This document shows, one piece after another, positions 1-7,868 of a stretch of 15,831 nt of DNA; the first letter of the stretch is position 1, and each line of letters opens with the position of its first letter. The position numbers were made by a program, and so were the translations under genes. The DNA comes from an uncultured Acetatifactor sp. (GTDB taxonomy: Bacteria; Bacillota; Clostridia; Lachnospirales; Lachnospiraceae). The notes beneath the pieces are model-generated. The model was not told where the DNA came from and did no database searches. It saw nothing but the letters and a program-made list of their open reading frames with translations. The stretch covers positions 1-15,831 of the forward strand of contig CAJUNZ010000066.1 in NCBI GenBank assembly GCA_910587755.1, read 5' to 3'.

Positions 1-53
1 AGAGCGCCGTCTTAGGGAGGCGGAGGTCGCGAGTTCGAATCCCGCCACTCCGA
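1..53 (+). tRNA. tRNA-Pro(AGG), 5' part missing at the window edge
   Basis: The 3' two thirds of a type I tRNA can be folded directly. Positions 7-11 pair with 19-23 as the anticodon stem. The 7-base loop 12-18 is TTAGGGA, placing anticodon AGG at 14-16, which reads the proline codon CCU; G at position 37 follows, as is usual for proline tRNAs. The variable loop is 5 bases (24-28). The T arm is 29-45 with loop TTCGAAT. The acceptor 3' strand is CACTCCG (46-52) with discriminator A53, a familiar proline acceptor sequence. No CCA is encoded, so it would be added enzymatically. One T-stem pair (A32 with C42) is mismatched. The 5' acceptor strand and most of the D arm lie outside the window. It is the only + strand gene here. 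Confidence 0.9.
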
Positions 54-56
54 TAA

Positions 57-111
57 AAAGAATTCAGATTTCTGCCAGGGTAGTGCCCGGTGTCAGAAAT
101 CTGAATTTTTT
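57..111. terminator. Bidirectional intrinsic terminator between tRNA-Pro and pepD
   Basis: Positions 61-74 are perfectly complementary to 94-107 (14 bp), and the stem extends to 57-111 through A-T pairs and one G-T pair. The loop region (75-93) contains a smaller GC hairpin, GGG at 78-80 with CCC at 86-88. On the + strand the stem ends in a T run (106-111), suiting termination just after the tRNA. On the - strand it ends in CTTTTTAT, suiting termination of pepD, whose stop codon is about 155 bases upstream. The genes are convergent, so one hairpin serving both is the simplest reading. Confidence 0.85.
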
Positions 112-267
112 ATTGTCCTGAAACTTATTTCATCCTCTCTTATTCCCTTTCCTCTGCCCCACTTCCGGACCCATGCCTCTTTCCCATCTGCCTGCGCCGC
201 AGAAGAGGGGCCGAAGGTTCTCCGCCCCCGGCCCCCTTTCCTGTCATTCTTTGCAGCCAGAGAACTG

Positions 268-1719
268 TCAGGCGTCTTTTTCTTCCAAAAGCCTCACCAG
301 GTATTCCCACACCCGTCCAGTGGAAGAGATGCTCAGGGTCTCCTCTGTTGTGTGTATGGCTTTCATCTGAGGACCTATGGACACGCAGTCCAGGTCCCGT
401 ATCTTGCTGCCCAGGATCCCGCACTCCAAACCCGCGTGGATGGCCTCCACCCTGGGAGACTTTCCGTACATTTTCTCGTACAGGGCCACCATCTTCTCCC
501 GCAGGGGAGAATCCTTGCGGTACTTCCATCCAGGATAGTCGCCGCTGGCCGCACTGCTGCCCCCTGCCAGCTCCGCCACAGCGCAGACCCTGTCAATAAG
601 GGCATACTTGGCGCTCTCCACGCTGCTGCGGACGGAAAATTCCGCCTTGAGACTTCCTTCTTCCCATTTCAGTATACCCAGATTCAGAGACGTCTCCACC
701 AGCCCCGGCATGTCGGCGCTCATGGCCTGCACACCCCCGGGAAGGGCACAGAGGAACGCCGCTCCTTTCCTGGTGTCCTCCGGGGAGGCGCAGACAAAAC
801 TTCCCTCCTCCGGTTCCCCTGCTCTGAGCCAGAAGCCGGGATCCTTTGTGGCAAGTTCTTCCCGCATCTCCGCTTCCACCGCCAGAACCGTCTCCCGAAG
901 CAGCGCCAGGTCTTTTCCCTCCAAGACCAGGCAGGCCCTGGCCTCCCTGGGAATGGCATTGTCCGCAAGGCCGCCCTCTATCTCCGCCAGACCCACAGGC
1001 ACGGTCCTGGACAGCCTGTAGAGCAGACGGGCCAGAAGGCAGTTGGCATTCCCTCTCTCCTTGTGAATCTCCGCACCGGAATGCCCTCCCTGCAGGCCTC
1101 CCACAGACACTTCCACCTTCGTCCCCTCCCGGGACACCATGCCCAGGGGCAGACGGCACTTTACCCTGGCCCCGCCTGCACAGCTGGTCAGGAAGATCCC
1201 CTCCTCCTCAGAGTCCAGATTGATCATACGGCTGCCGGTGAGCATGGACAGGTCTATCCCCCTGGCGCCGTCCATTCCCACCTCCTCGTCCACGGTGATA
1301 ATCACTTCCAGACGGGGATGGCGGATGGTGCCGGAATCTAAAAGGGCCAGGGCATATGCCACCGCAATGCCGTCATCGCCCCCCAGACTGGTGCCCTCGG
1401 CGTAAACCTCGTCCCCCCGGACGGCCACCCGCAGCCCTTCCTTTTTCATGTCAATGCCGCAGTCCGGCTTCTTCACGGCCACCATGTCCATATGCCCCTG
1501 CAGGATCACGGCAGGCTCCTTCTCATAGCCCGGAGAAGCTTCCTTGATGATAATAATGTTTCCAAGCTCATCCTGAATGCATTCAAGCCCCCTGTCCCTG
1601 GCAAACCCCGCCAGGTAATCGCTGATCTGCCCCACATTGCCGGAGCCGTGAGGGATCCTGGTGATCTCCTCAAAAAAGCCGAATACATTTCCGGGTTCCA
1701 AATGTGATAAAATTCCCAT
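268..1719 (-). CDS. pepD: Aminoacyl-histidine dipeptidase / Xaa-His dipeptidase (peptidase family M20)
   Basis: This 483-residue cytosolic metallopeptidase most likely hydrolyses dipeptides, including carnosine-like Xaa-His substrates, and recycles amino acids from peptides. The two-metal M20 site is visible: GHMDMV (His76, Asp78), LGGDDG (Asp115 region), the DEEVGMDGA segment (Glu145/146), NLDSEEEG (Asp169) and a late IHTTEETL with His456. The GGHSG and NAIPREA motifs and the length of about 480 residues are typical of the PepD branch rather than shorter PepT/ArgE/DapE enzymes. The ATG start at 1719 is preceded by AGGAGGAGAAT, an excellent ribosome binding site. The 15 bases around this start (CCCATATTCTCCTCC on the + strand) are identical to those at the start of the ankyrin gene upstream. 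It probably forms a single-gene unit with a promoter at 1776-1804. The exact substrate range is inferred. Confidence 0.93.
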   Translation of the reverse strand: MGILSHLEPGNVFGFFEEITRIPHGSGNVGQISDYLAGFARDRGLECIQDELGNIIIIKEASPGYEKEPAVILQGHMDMVAVKKPDCGIDMKKEGLRVAVRGDEVYAEGTSLGGDDGIAVAYALALLDSGTIRHPRLEVIITVDEEVGMDGARGIDLSMLTGSRMINLDSEEEGIFLTSCAGGARVKCRLPLGMVSREGTKVEVSVGGLQGGHSGAEIHKERGNANCLLARLLYRLSRTVPVGLAEIEGGLADNAIPREARACLVLEGKDLALLRETVLAVEAEMREELATKDPGFWLRAGEPEEGSFVCASPEDTRKGAAFLCALPGGVQAMSADMPGLVETSLNLGILKWEEGSLKAEFSVRSSVESAKYALIDRVCAVAELAGGSSAASGDYPGWKYRKDSPLREKMVALYEKMYGKSPRVEAIHAGLECGILGSKIRDLDCVSIGPQMKAIHTTEETLSISSTGRVWEYLVRLLEEKDA

Positions 1720-1775
1720 ATTCTCCTCCTGTCACGCCCCCGGCAGTGTGATTGGAACCAGGGGCGCCCACTTCT

Positions 1776-1804
1776 ATTGTAACCCTTTCCCACCGGACTG
1801 TACA
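1776..1804 (-). promoter_or_regulatory. Putative sigma-A-type promoter of pepD
   Basis: On the - strand a -35 box TGTACA (1799-1804, 4 of 6 to consensus) and a -10 box TACAAT (1776-1781, 5 of 6) are separated by 17 bp. The predicted start near 1769 gives a leader of about 50 nt before the pepD ATG. The rest of the 236-bp gap (1720-1955) is GC-rich, with short CCGCC/GGCGG inverted repeats that lack a T run, so I see no clear terminator for the ankyrin gene there. Confidence 0.55.
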
Positions 1805-1955
1805 TATCTTTTTCCCCACCGCCGGAAATTCCGCCCTGGCGGGCACAGTACATCCCTCATCTGCCGCCGTTCGCCTCCAAACCCCTCCGCAGCATGTATC
1901 CCTCCCTGCCGCCGGGCGCAGCGCCTGCTTCGGCGGGAGAAATTGCGCCTGAGCT

Positions 1956-4055
1956 TCAGTGAATATCCGGCATCAGTTCCAGGAGAATATCAAATCCCTT
2001 CTCTGCCGCAATCTCCGCAGGAGATTCGCCGTATTTATTCCTTCTGTTGTAATCTGCACCTTTCTTCAGAAGATACCTGGCAGTGTCCTGACTTCCCCAA
2101 TCCAGGGCATGATACAGAGCGGTATTTCCCTCTCCGTCGGGCATGTTCAGATCAGCGCCCCCGTCCACAAGCATCTTCAGAAGCTTCTTGTCCCCGCTGA
2201 AATTCTGGGCGCAGAGAGTCAGAGCCGTATTTCCACGCTCGTCCCTTCGATTTACATCCACCCCTTTCTCCAGGAGGATTTCCAGAATCCCTTCCCGAAG
2301 GGCCCCGGAGCCCCGCCTGGACAAAAGAAGCAGCAGCGGTGTCATGCCGTCATTTCTTGGGATATCCACATGTTCCAGCTCCCGGAGCAGTTCCTCGCTC
2401 TCCTGAGCATCGTCCTGGCTGTAAAGCCGGCTTTCCGTCACCAGACAGTGCGCCGGCGTCTCACCCTGGGTATTCTGGAGCCTGTCGTCAGCCCCTGCCC
2501 CAATGAGAACCCTTGCAGTTTCTGCCTGTCCATAGGTGCAGGCCACATGAAGGGGCGTGTTGCCCGCCTCAGCAGGCTCATCCTGTGTCAGATTCACATC
2601 CACCCCCTTCTCCAGCATAACCTCAAGGGCTTCCGTCCAGCCTTCCTTCGCCACATAGTGCACCGCCGCCTGGCCGCTGTTGTCCAGCTGTTCCATGGTC
2701 TCCCTGGAAAACAGCCAAAATGCATCCGGACTTTCCTTCCTGCACCAGGAAAGGATACTCACGGGCGTCCTGCCCTGTATCACCGCCCGCTCCATATCCA
2801 CCCCAAGGTCAAAAAGCTTCTTTACCACAGCCACATCATGTCCATACTCCATACATTTATCCCGAAGACAGCTGACGCTGTCCTCTCCTTCGTAATAAGG
2901 TTCCGTAAAATCTATCCCCTTCTCATGAAAGAGATCCAACACCCGCAGCTTCTTATCAATGAGAGCATCGTCCAGTATTCCCTCCAGACACCCATAGTCC
3001 TCCTCATCCTCCGCCTTTTCAAGCAGCTTTTCGGTGAGATACATCCCCACGCTGGCCATATCCAGCTCCTCACGCCTAAATGCATACGTAAAAGCATTGC
3101 CTATAATACGGCAGAGATTCATGGTATCCACCTGGGTCAGATCGGAGGGCTGCTCCGCCCCGTGGTCTTTCAGGGCAATGCAGAGCCCCTCCTGCCTGTC
3201 CTCCTCCGCCACCACCATGGGAAGCCTGCCCCGCTTGTTGGCACGGTTCACCAGATCCTTGTATTCCATCATTCTCAGGGCTGCCGTGGCCCGTCTCCGG
3301 AAAAGGGCAATCAGCAGAAGCGTGCTGCCATCCTGGCCGGTGAAATAGGGATCCGCGCCCCTGTCCAGAAATGTGTCCACCAGAACGCTGCAGATCTCAG
3401 AACACCCCCCGTCTATCAGATACACCAGCGGGGGCACGCCATTCTCGTCCTTCTGATCCACATCTCCAGGCAGCAGCTCCGCCACCGCCCGCCTCTGATC
3501 CAGGGTCTTCCCATAATCCTTGTCAAAGCAAATGCCTTCCACATTGGGATGGGCCAGATAGTGGAAGGCATTCCTTCCATGTGCATCGCACAGGGAGGCG
3601 TCCGCGCCCTGCCCCAGAAGAAGCTTTACCATGGCCAGATTGGCAAAACAGCAGGCCACATGAAGGGGTGTCACCAGCCTCCCCTCCCCGTCTGTGAGGT
3701 TTACATCCACGCCGTCCTCCAGGGCCTTCTCAACCGCCCTGTAGAAATTATGCCGCACAAGAAGATGAAACAGTGTATACCCGCCCTCTCCCACCGGGGC
3801 GGACAGACCTTCCTTTCCCAGAGCGGCCGCACACTCCTCCACACCCGCTATCTCTTCTTCTGTATAGTATCTTTTCCTGCTGTTCCCCTGGTCCTCATCT
3901 TCATCATCATCGCCGTCGTTGATATCATTATAGTAATCCTGGTTTTCGTCTTCCTGGTCTTCGTCCTCCAAATATTCCTTCCACCAGGGAATCACCCTGC
4001 TGTTCCTGCCATTGCCTGTCTCCACCAGCATTTTAACCAGTTCTTTCCCACCCAT
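1956..4055 (-). CDS. Large ankyrin-repeat protein with acidic N-terminal region
   Basis: This 699-residue protein has no signal peptide or membrane segment and is probably cytoplasmic. Residues 29-56 are extremely rich in Asp and Glu. Residues 91-300 and 459-695 are ankyrin-repeat arrays, shown by repeated TPLHVAC, GADxxL, GVDVNLT and GNTAL-type motifs. The middle (about 305-455) is helical-looking and only weakly ankyrin-like. The two arrays align in order, with GVDVNLT at 115-121 matching 484-490 and TPLHVAC at 129-135 matching 500-506, implying duplication of a multi-repeat block. Ankyrin arrays bind other proteins; the partner is unknown and no enzymatic domain is visible. The ATG at 4055 has GGAGGAGAAT directly upstream. 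The gene uses no TTA, CTA or TCA codon. It lies 90 bp after the ABC exporter gene, with its own promoter in the gap. Confidence 0.88.
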   Translation of the reverse strand: MGGKELVKMLVETGNGRNSRVIPWWKEYLEDEDQEDENQDYYNDINDGDDDEDEDQGNSRKRYYTEEEIAGVEECAAALGKEGLSAPVGEGGYTLFHLLVRHNFYRAVEKALEDGVDVNLTDGEGRLVTPLHVACCFANLAMVKLLLGQGADASLCDAHGRNAFHYLAHPNVEGICFDKDYGKTLDQRRAVAELLPGDVDQKDENGVPPLVYLIDGGCSEICSVLVDTFLDRGADPYFTGQDGSTLLLIALFRRRATAALRMMEYKDLVNRANKRGRLPMVVAEEDRQEGLCIALKDHGAEQPSDLTQVDTMNLCRIIGNAFTYAFRREELDMASVGMYLTEKLLEKAEDEEDYGCLEGILDDALIDKKLRVLDLFHEKGIDFTEPYYEGEDSVSCLRDKCMEYGHDVAVVKKLFDLGVDMERAVIQGRTPVSILSWCRKESPDAFWLFSRETMEQLDNSGQAAVHYVAKEGWTEALEVMLEKGVDVNLTQDEPAEAGNTPLHVACTYGQAETARVLIGAGADDRLQNTQGETPAHCLVTESRLYSQDDAQESEELLRELEHVDIPRNDGMTPLLLLLSRRGSGALREGILEILLEKGVDVNRRDERGNTALTLCAQNFSGDKKLLKMLVDGGADLNMPDGEGNTALYHALDWGSQDTARYLLKKGADYNRRNKYGESPAEIAAEKGFDILLELMPDIH

Positions 4056-4113
4056 ATTCTCCTCCGTTCCGCAGTTTCACCCGCCGTGCTCTGTCCCCAG
4101 TTCTGTATCTATC

Positions 4114-4142
4114 AATATACCACAGAGGAGGTGGGAAGGCAA
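4114..4142 (-). promoter_or_regulatory. Putative sigma-A-type promoter of the ankyrin-repeat gene
   Basis: On the - strand, -35 TTGCCT (4137-4142, 4 of 6) and -10 TATATT (4114-4119, 5 of 6) are exactly 17 bp apart, in an otherwise GC-rich gap. The predicted start near 4107 leaves a leader of about 52 nt. The -35 box begins only 3 bases after the stop codon of the ABC exporter. No terminator hairpin lies between, so read-through from the exporter gene is also possible. Confidence 0.6.
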
Positions 4143-4145
4143 CTT

Positions 4146-5951
4146 TCAGCTCTCTTTTTCTTCTGTGTCTATGTAATACTGTGCCTGCAGATTAAACAGT
4201 GATTTATAGACGGTATCCTTTTCCATAAGGCTTTTGTGAGTTCCCTCCTCGGCAATGCCCCCGTCCGCAAACAGCAGGATCTTGTCGCAGAATCTGGAAC
4301 TGGCCAGGCGGTGGGAGATATAGACCATCAGTTTATTCCCCACTGACTCGTCAATCATTCTGTAGATATTGTACTCGGCCTGGGGATCCAGGGCCGCTGT
4401 GGGCTCATCCAGAATCACTACGCTGCTGGGCCGCAGCAGGGAGCGCAGTATGGCCATTTTCTGGGCCTCGCCTCCGGACAGGTCGATTCCCTCCTTGTCA
4501 AAATCGCTGTACAGCATGGTATCCAGCTGTCTGGGGGCGGACTCGATAAAATGCAGAAAGCCCATCTTCCGGGCGGCTGCCCCGATCTCCTCATCCGTTA
4601 TGTCCTCCCGGCCCAGGGCAAGATTTTCCCGCAGAGTCAGGGCAAAAAGGTTGAAATCCTGGAAAACTGTGGAGAAAATTCTACAGTAGTCATCATAGTC
4701 TATCTCCCGGATATCCACCCCGTTAAGAGTGATCACTCCTCCTGTGGGGTCATAAAGCCGCAGGAGCAGCTTGATAAACGTGGTCTTCCCCGCTCCGTTT
4801 TCCCCCACAATGGATACCTTTTCCTTTGAACGCAGGGTAACATTCACGTTGTGGAGCGCATCCTTGTCCTGGTTGGGATAGCGGTAACTCACATTCCGGA
4901 ACTCAATGACAAAATCTTCTTCCTGCCCCAGGGTACATTTTTTCTGGGTTCCCGACCGGAATGTGCTGGGAATATTGATAAAATCCAGGTACTGCTTAAA
5001 GTATTCCCCCCGGCTGCTGATCTCTATAATGCCGTCGATAATACCGCTGCAGCCGGCCTTGAAGGTGCTCATAGCATTAAAGACAACGGAAAAATCACCC
5101 ACCGTAAAGATCTTGGTGACAATGATGTTAAAACCCAGAATCAGGTAGATCAGCAGCTCCTGCAGGGCGGTGAGCACATCGTTGATAAGTTTCACGTTTC
5201 GCTCCGTGTCGGCCATCCTGTTCTGGAGCTGATAGAATTCTTTGGAGAGCTTCCTGTATTTTGAAAACAGAAAATCCTGTGCGGAGTTAGACCGCACATC
5301 CTTTGCAAACTTTACTTCCCCCGCAAAGCGCATAAACCATGTCATGCGCCGGTCCAGGGGCCAGAGTTCATTGCTGGCCTGGTAACGAAGCTTGTTCATC
5401 CTGGAGTTGGTGCAGGCATTTATCACAATAACCACGCCCACAATCAGCAGAATCTTGGGATCCAGCAGAATCAATGTTCCTGTGACCACCGCCAGAAGCC
5501 AGATGCTTGAGAAAAATCTCACCAGGGACACATTCAGCAGGTAGAAATTCTGGGCCATGACACATTTTGTGGCTTTGGCAAAATGGTCCATGGTATCCGA
5601 ATTCTGAAGCATATAGTAGTCCATATCCGCGATCTTCTTAAAAAGACGGATTACTCCTTCATATTCCAGAGTCTTGGTCTGCTTTTCCAGCTTTGAAGCG
5701 GTAAACTGACTGGAGAGTTCCAGCACCAGAGTAAGCCCCGCATAAATCAGGGCATACTGAATGACATTTTCATAATTTTTTCCCGATACAAACTCGTCAA
5801 TGATCAGTTTCGGCAGATACAGCGAAGGCAGCGCCGCCAACCCAGATAAGATTACAGACATACTCAAAGTAAAAAAAGTACTCCTGTCAATCTCATAGAT
5901 AAACTTAAAAATATGAACTACATTGTCCTTGATCCTCCTGATCTGTGCCAT
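4146..5951 (-). CDS. ABC exporter, fused membrane and ATPase domains (type I half-transporter)
   Basis: This 601-residue half-transporter should homodimerise or pair with a partner to export a drug, lipid or peptide. The N-terminal ~330 residues form a six-helix ABC membrane domain (clear hydrophobic segments near 30-50, 65-80, 145-180 and 260-285). The C-terminal domain carries Walker A GENGAGKTT (383-391), Q-loop Gln431, signature LSGGE (491-495), Walker B VVILDEP (511-517) and H-loop His547. There is no N-terminal C39 peptidase domain, so it is not a self-processing bacteriocin exporter. I chose the ATG at 5951 because AAAGGAG sits 5 bases upstream; an in-frame GTG at 5966 has a purine tract only 3 bases away and seems less suitable. 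It is preceded by a 171-bp AT-rich promoter region, suggesting separate control from the ATPase/permease pair. The substrate cannot be read from sequence. Confidence 0.9.
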   Translation of the reverse strand: MAQIRRIKDNVVHIFKFIYEIDRSTFFTLSMSVILSGLAALPSLYLPKLIIDEFVSGKNYENVIQYALIYAGLTLVLELSSQFTASKLEKQTKTLEYEGVIRLFKKIADMDYYMLQNSDTMDHFAKATKCVMAQNFYLLNVSLVRFFSSIWLLAVVTGTLILLDPKILLIVGVVIVINACTNSRMNKLRYQASNELWPLDRRMTWFMRFAGEVKFAKDVRSNSAQDFLFSKYRKLSKEFYQLQNRMADTERNVKLINDVLTALQELLIYLILGFNIIVTKIFTVGDFSVVFNAMSTFKAGCSGIIDGIIEISSRGEYFKQYLDFINIPSTFRSGTQKKCTLGQEEDFVIEFRNVSYRYPNQDKDALHNVNVTLRSKEKVSIVGENGAGKTTFIKLLLRLYDPTGGVITLNGVDIREIDYDDYCRIFSTVFQDFNLFALTLRENLALGREDITDEEIGAAARKMGFLHFIESAPRQLDTMLYSDFDKEGIDLSGGEAQKMAILRSLLRPSSVVILDEPTAALDPQAEYNIYRMIDESVGNKLMVYISHRLASSRFCDKILLFADGGIAEEGTHKSLMEKDTVYKSLFNLQAQYYIDTEEKES

Positions 5952-6003
5952 CCTTTCTCCTTTCACACCCCTCCGGCATTCCTGTATCCTTATGCATTCT
6001 GTA

Positions 6004-6032
6004 AGTATAAACTCTCACATAGTATATGATAC
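6004..6032 (-). promoter_or_regulatory. Possible proximal promoter of the ABC exporter
   Basis: On the - strand a -10 box TATACT (6004-6009, 5 of 6) lies 17 bp from a weak -35 GTATCA (6027-6032, 3 of 6). It would start transcription about 45 bases before the ATG at 5951. TATACT also occurs at 6021-6026 and 6088-6093, so several starts are possible in this AT-rich stretch. It is weaker than the promoter at 6088-6116. Confidence 0.3.
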
Positions 6033-6087
6033 AGCACAATTCTCCATAAAGCAATATGTCAAATTGCCTGAGAAAAGCACAGATAAT

Positions 6088-6118
6088 AGTATATCACACC
6101 TGGAACAGGGTGTATATA
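6088..6118 (-). promoter_or_regulatory. Putative promoter with an internal dyad (operator candidate) for the ABC exporter
   Basis: On the - strand, -35 TATACA (6111-6116, 4 of 6) and -10 TATACT (6088-6093, 5 of 6) are 17 bp apart. The spacer and both boxes are covered by an imperfect palindrome: ACACC (6096-6100), an 8-base centre, and GGTGT (6109-6113), flanked by TATAT (6090-6094) and ATATA (6114-6118) with one extra base on one side. No T run follows, so it does not look like a terminator for the permease gene, which ends 5 bases upstream. A dyad in this position would let a dimeric regulator control access of RNA polymerase. No regulator that obviously matches it is in the window. Confidence 0.45.
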
Positions 6119-6122
6119 AAAC

Positions 6123-6902
6123 TCAGTGCAGCTTTCTCCTGCCCCCTCTGGCGGCAAAAAACAGCAGAATCCCCGCTGCCGCCCCCAGGAACAGATAGGC
6201 CTGCAGCATGGGAGCAAAATTATAGGAATCCCCGCTCCACACAATGTAAAAATCCCGGGAAAAGTAAGTCACCGGCAGCAGCCTTGCCACCGCCTGCAGA
6301 GGAGCGGACAGGTTGTCGTAGGAAATCCCCATCATACCCCCCAGCATCATAAGGGCAAAATACAAAAGCATGGTCACACAGTAGGTAAGAGAAAACTTCC
6401 GCAGCAGAGAAGCCACCCCGTGGGCCAGCCCAAAGAGGATGACGCTCAGAGCCAGGATGCACACCAGGTACAGCACCGCCCCGGACACGGCCGGCGCGTT
6501 CACTCCCACAACGGCAAAGCCCACTGTAAAATACACACAGAAGGCCGCCAGCATGAACAGCACCTCCGACACCGCCCGACTGCACAGGGATACCAGGGGC
6601 CTGATACCAAACAGTTCCATTCTCTGGGGTATCCCCTTCTCCAGCTCCTGAGCGTGGGACACGGCATACCCCATAAGCACTGTGGCCAGAGGGATCAGAG
6701 CCCCAATCCCCAGGAAAACAGCAGTGACCATCTGGGAGCGCATCTCCCCTTCAGGCACCTCCATCCCCACAACACGGGTGATCACAATCATCATCAGCAC
6801 CGGCATTCCCACCCCGAAAATATGCACATAGGGGTTGCCAATGGTCTTGCGGAATTCAAACAGTATCATCTGGAGAGAAATGGTTCTTTTCCTGTCTTTC
6901 AT
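6123..6902 (-). CDS. ABC-2-type transporter permease
   Basis: This 259-residue membrane protein has about six hydrophobic helices (near 25-45, 58-80, 112-135, 142-164, 172-193 and 232-251) and a basic C terminus. Size and layout fit the ABC-2/DrrB-like permeases that pair with a separate ATPase for export of drugs, peptides or lipids. Its start ATG overlaps the stop of the ATPase gene as ATGA (6899-6902), implying translational coupling and a shared complex. The ribosome binding site AGGAGGGCAGGAGC lies inside the end of the ATPase gene. The second sensor kinase ends about 1 kb upstream in the same direction, so the pair is probably the output of that two-component system. The substrate is unknown; antimicrobial peptide defence is a reasonable guess only. 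Confidence 0.85.
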   Translation of the reverse strand: MKDRKRTISLQMILFEFRKTIGNPYVHIFGVGMPVLMMIVITRVVGMEVPEGEMRSQMVTAVFLGIGALIPLATVLMGYAVSHAQELEKGIPQRMELFGIRPLVSLCSRAVSEVLFMLAAFCVYFTVGFAVVGVNAPAVSGAVLYLVCILALSVILFGLAHGVASLLRKFSLTYCVTMLLYFALMMLGGMMGISYDNLSAPLQAVARLLPVTYFSRDFYIVWSGDSYNFAPMLQAYLFLGAAAGILLFFAARGGRRKLH

Positions 6903-7774
6903 GCTCCTGCCCTCCTGTTCCCTGCCGCCCGGGCGTTGATGTACAGCATTTCTATGTCGTTGTTGCTGCGCTTAAAGTTCACATTATGTCTCAGCAGAAG
7001 CTTTACAACCTCCTCTTCCTTCTCCTCCGTGGCACAGGACACGGCAATCAGGTGCTCCGGTGAGGCCAGTCTGTGAAAACTCCCCAGAAGAGCCTCGTTT
7101 TCTGCGTTTCTGCCCGCCACCACCACTGCCCTGCCGCAGTATCTGCGGAAAAGCTCCTCCTTGCTGCCATAGTCAATGACACGGCCCTTCTCCAGGATGA
7201 GAAGTTTATCCGCCAGCAGATCCAGCTCCTCATAATAATGGGAGACAATGACAAGGCTTGCCCTCTTTCCCCTGTACCATTCCTCCAGTTTCTCCACCAG
7301 TTTCTGCCTGGTCTCAAAATCCAGACCCGATGTGACTTCGTCATAAAATGTCAGCGCCGCTCCCTGCATCATCACCAGGATAATGGTAAAACGCTGTTTC
7401 TGTCCCCCTGAAAGCCTGGAGTATTTTTTCCTCAGGCAGTCCTCAAATTCAAAGTAGGAAATCAGCTCCTGGAGCCTGTGATCCCTGGCAATCTTCGTCC
7501 CCAGCACCGCCTCCATCACATATTTTACCGGCATGGCGTCCGTGTACTCGTTAAACTGCATGTGAACCGCCATCTGCCCGTGATCAAGCTGAGTCTGTAT
7601 CCGCCCCTCATAGGGCACAAGTCCCAGAATACTCTTTACCAGAGTGGTCTTTCCCGCCCCGTTGGACCCGATCACCCCCACCCGGCTGCCCTCCTCAATG
7701 GCGATGGGTTCCGTGATGGAAAGGGCCGTGTCCGCCCCATATCTCACGGTTAAATTCTGAATCGTAAGCATCAT
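6899..7774 (-). CDS. ABC transporter ATP-binding protein
   Basis: The 291-residue ATPase partners the ABC-2 permease that overlaps its 3' end. Visible motifs are Walker A GSNGAGKTT (36-44), Q-loop Gln73, signature LSGGQ (121-125), Walker B ALTFYDE (140-146) followed by VTSGLD, and H-loop His179. The usual DEP after Walker B is DEV here. About 70 residues follow the nucleotide-binding domain, as in drug-export ATPases with a C-terminal extension. I chose the ATG at 7774 because AAAGGAGG lies 7 bases upstream and the domain begins right away; a reading frame open back to 7897 adds 41 residues that look like untranslated leader. The 167-bp gap before the gene is unusually structured. Confidence 0.9.
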   Translation of the reverse strand: MMLTIQNLTVRYGADTALSITEPIAIEEGSRVGVIGSNGAGKTTLVKSILGLVPYEGRIQTQLDHGQMAVHMQFNEYTDAMPVKYVMEAVLGTKIARDHRLQELISYFEFEDCLRKKYSRLSGGQKQRFTIILVMMQGAALTFYDEVTSGLDFETRQKLVEKLEEWYRGKRASLVIVSHYYEELDLLADKLLILEKGRVIDYGSKEELFRRYCGRAVVVAGRNAENEALLGSFHRLASPEHLIAVSCATEEKEEEVVKLLLRHNVNFKRSNNDIEMLYINARAAGNRRAGA

Positions 7775-7868
7775 ACTTTTGCCTCCTTTTTCCGGTTCCG
7801 GGCCCCATGTCCCAGGGACAGGCCCTTCCCTGCCTGCCCCTGTCCTGCACGCGCCCTTCACTTTCACA

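Noticed and set aside
207..235. GC-rich hairpin (GGGGCCG with CGGCCCC) about 33 bases after the pepD stop
   Set aside because: It lacks a T run on either strand. The hairpin at 57-111 is the far better terminator. I see nothing else in 114-267.
352..1341. A 329-codon + strand open frame opposite pepD
   Set aside because: It is an antisense shadow of a clear M20 peptidase, rich in His, Gln, Pro and Gly with no domain.
1830..1955. CCGCCG/CGGCGG inverted repeats after the ankyrin gene as a terminator
   Set aside because: The stems are followed by purine-rich sequence, not T residues, on the - strand.
1959..4202. A 747-codon open frame on the + strand opposite the ankyrin gene
   Set aside because: It is in codon register with the sense gene, so it stays open merely because the sense gene lacks TTA, CTA and TCA codons, which are rare in GC-rich codon usage. 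Its translation resembles no family I know, and no ribosome binding site stands out.
6057..6062. A perfect TTGACA -35 box on the - strand before the ABC exporter
   Set aside because: No acceptable -10 lies 16-18 bp downstream (TTGTGC at 17 bp); the nearest TATACT is 30 bp away.
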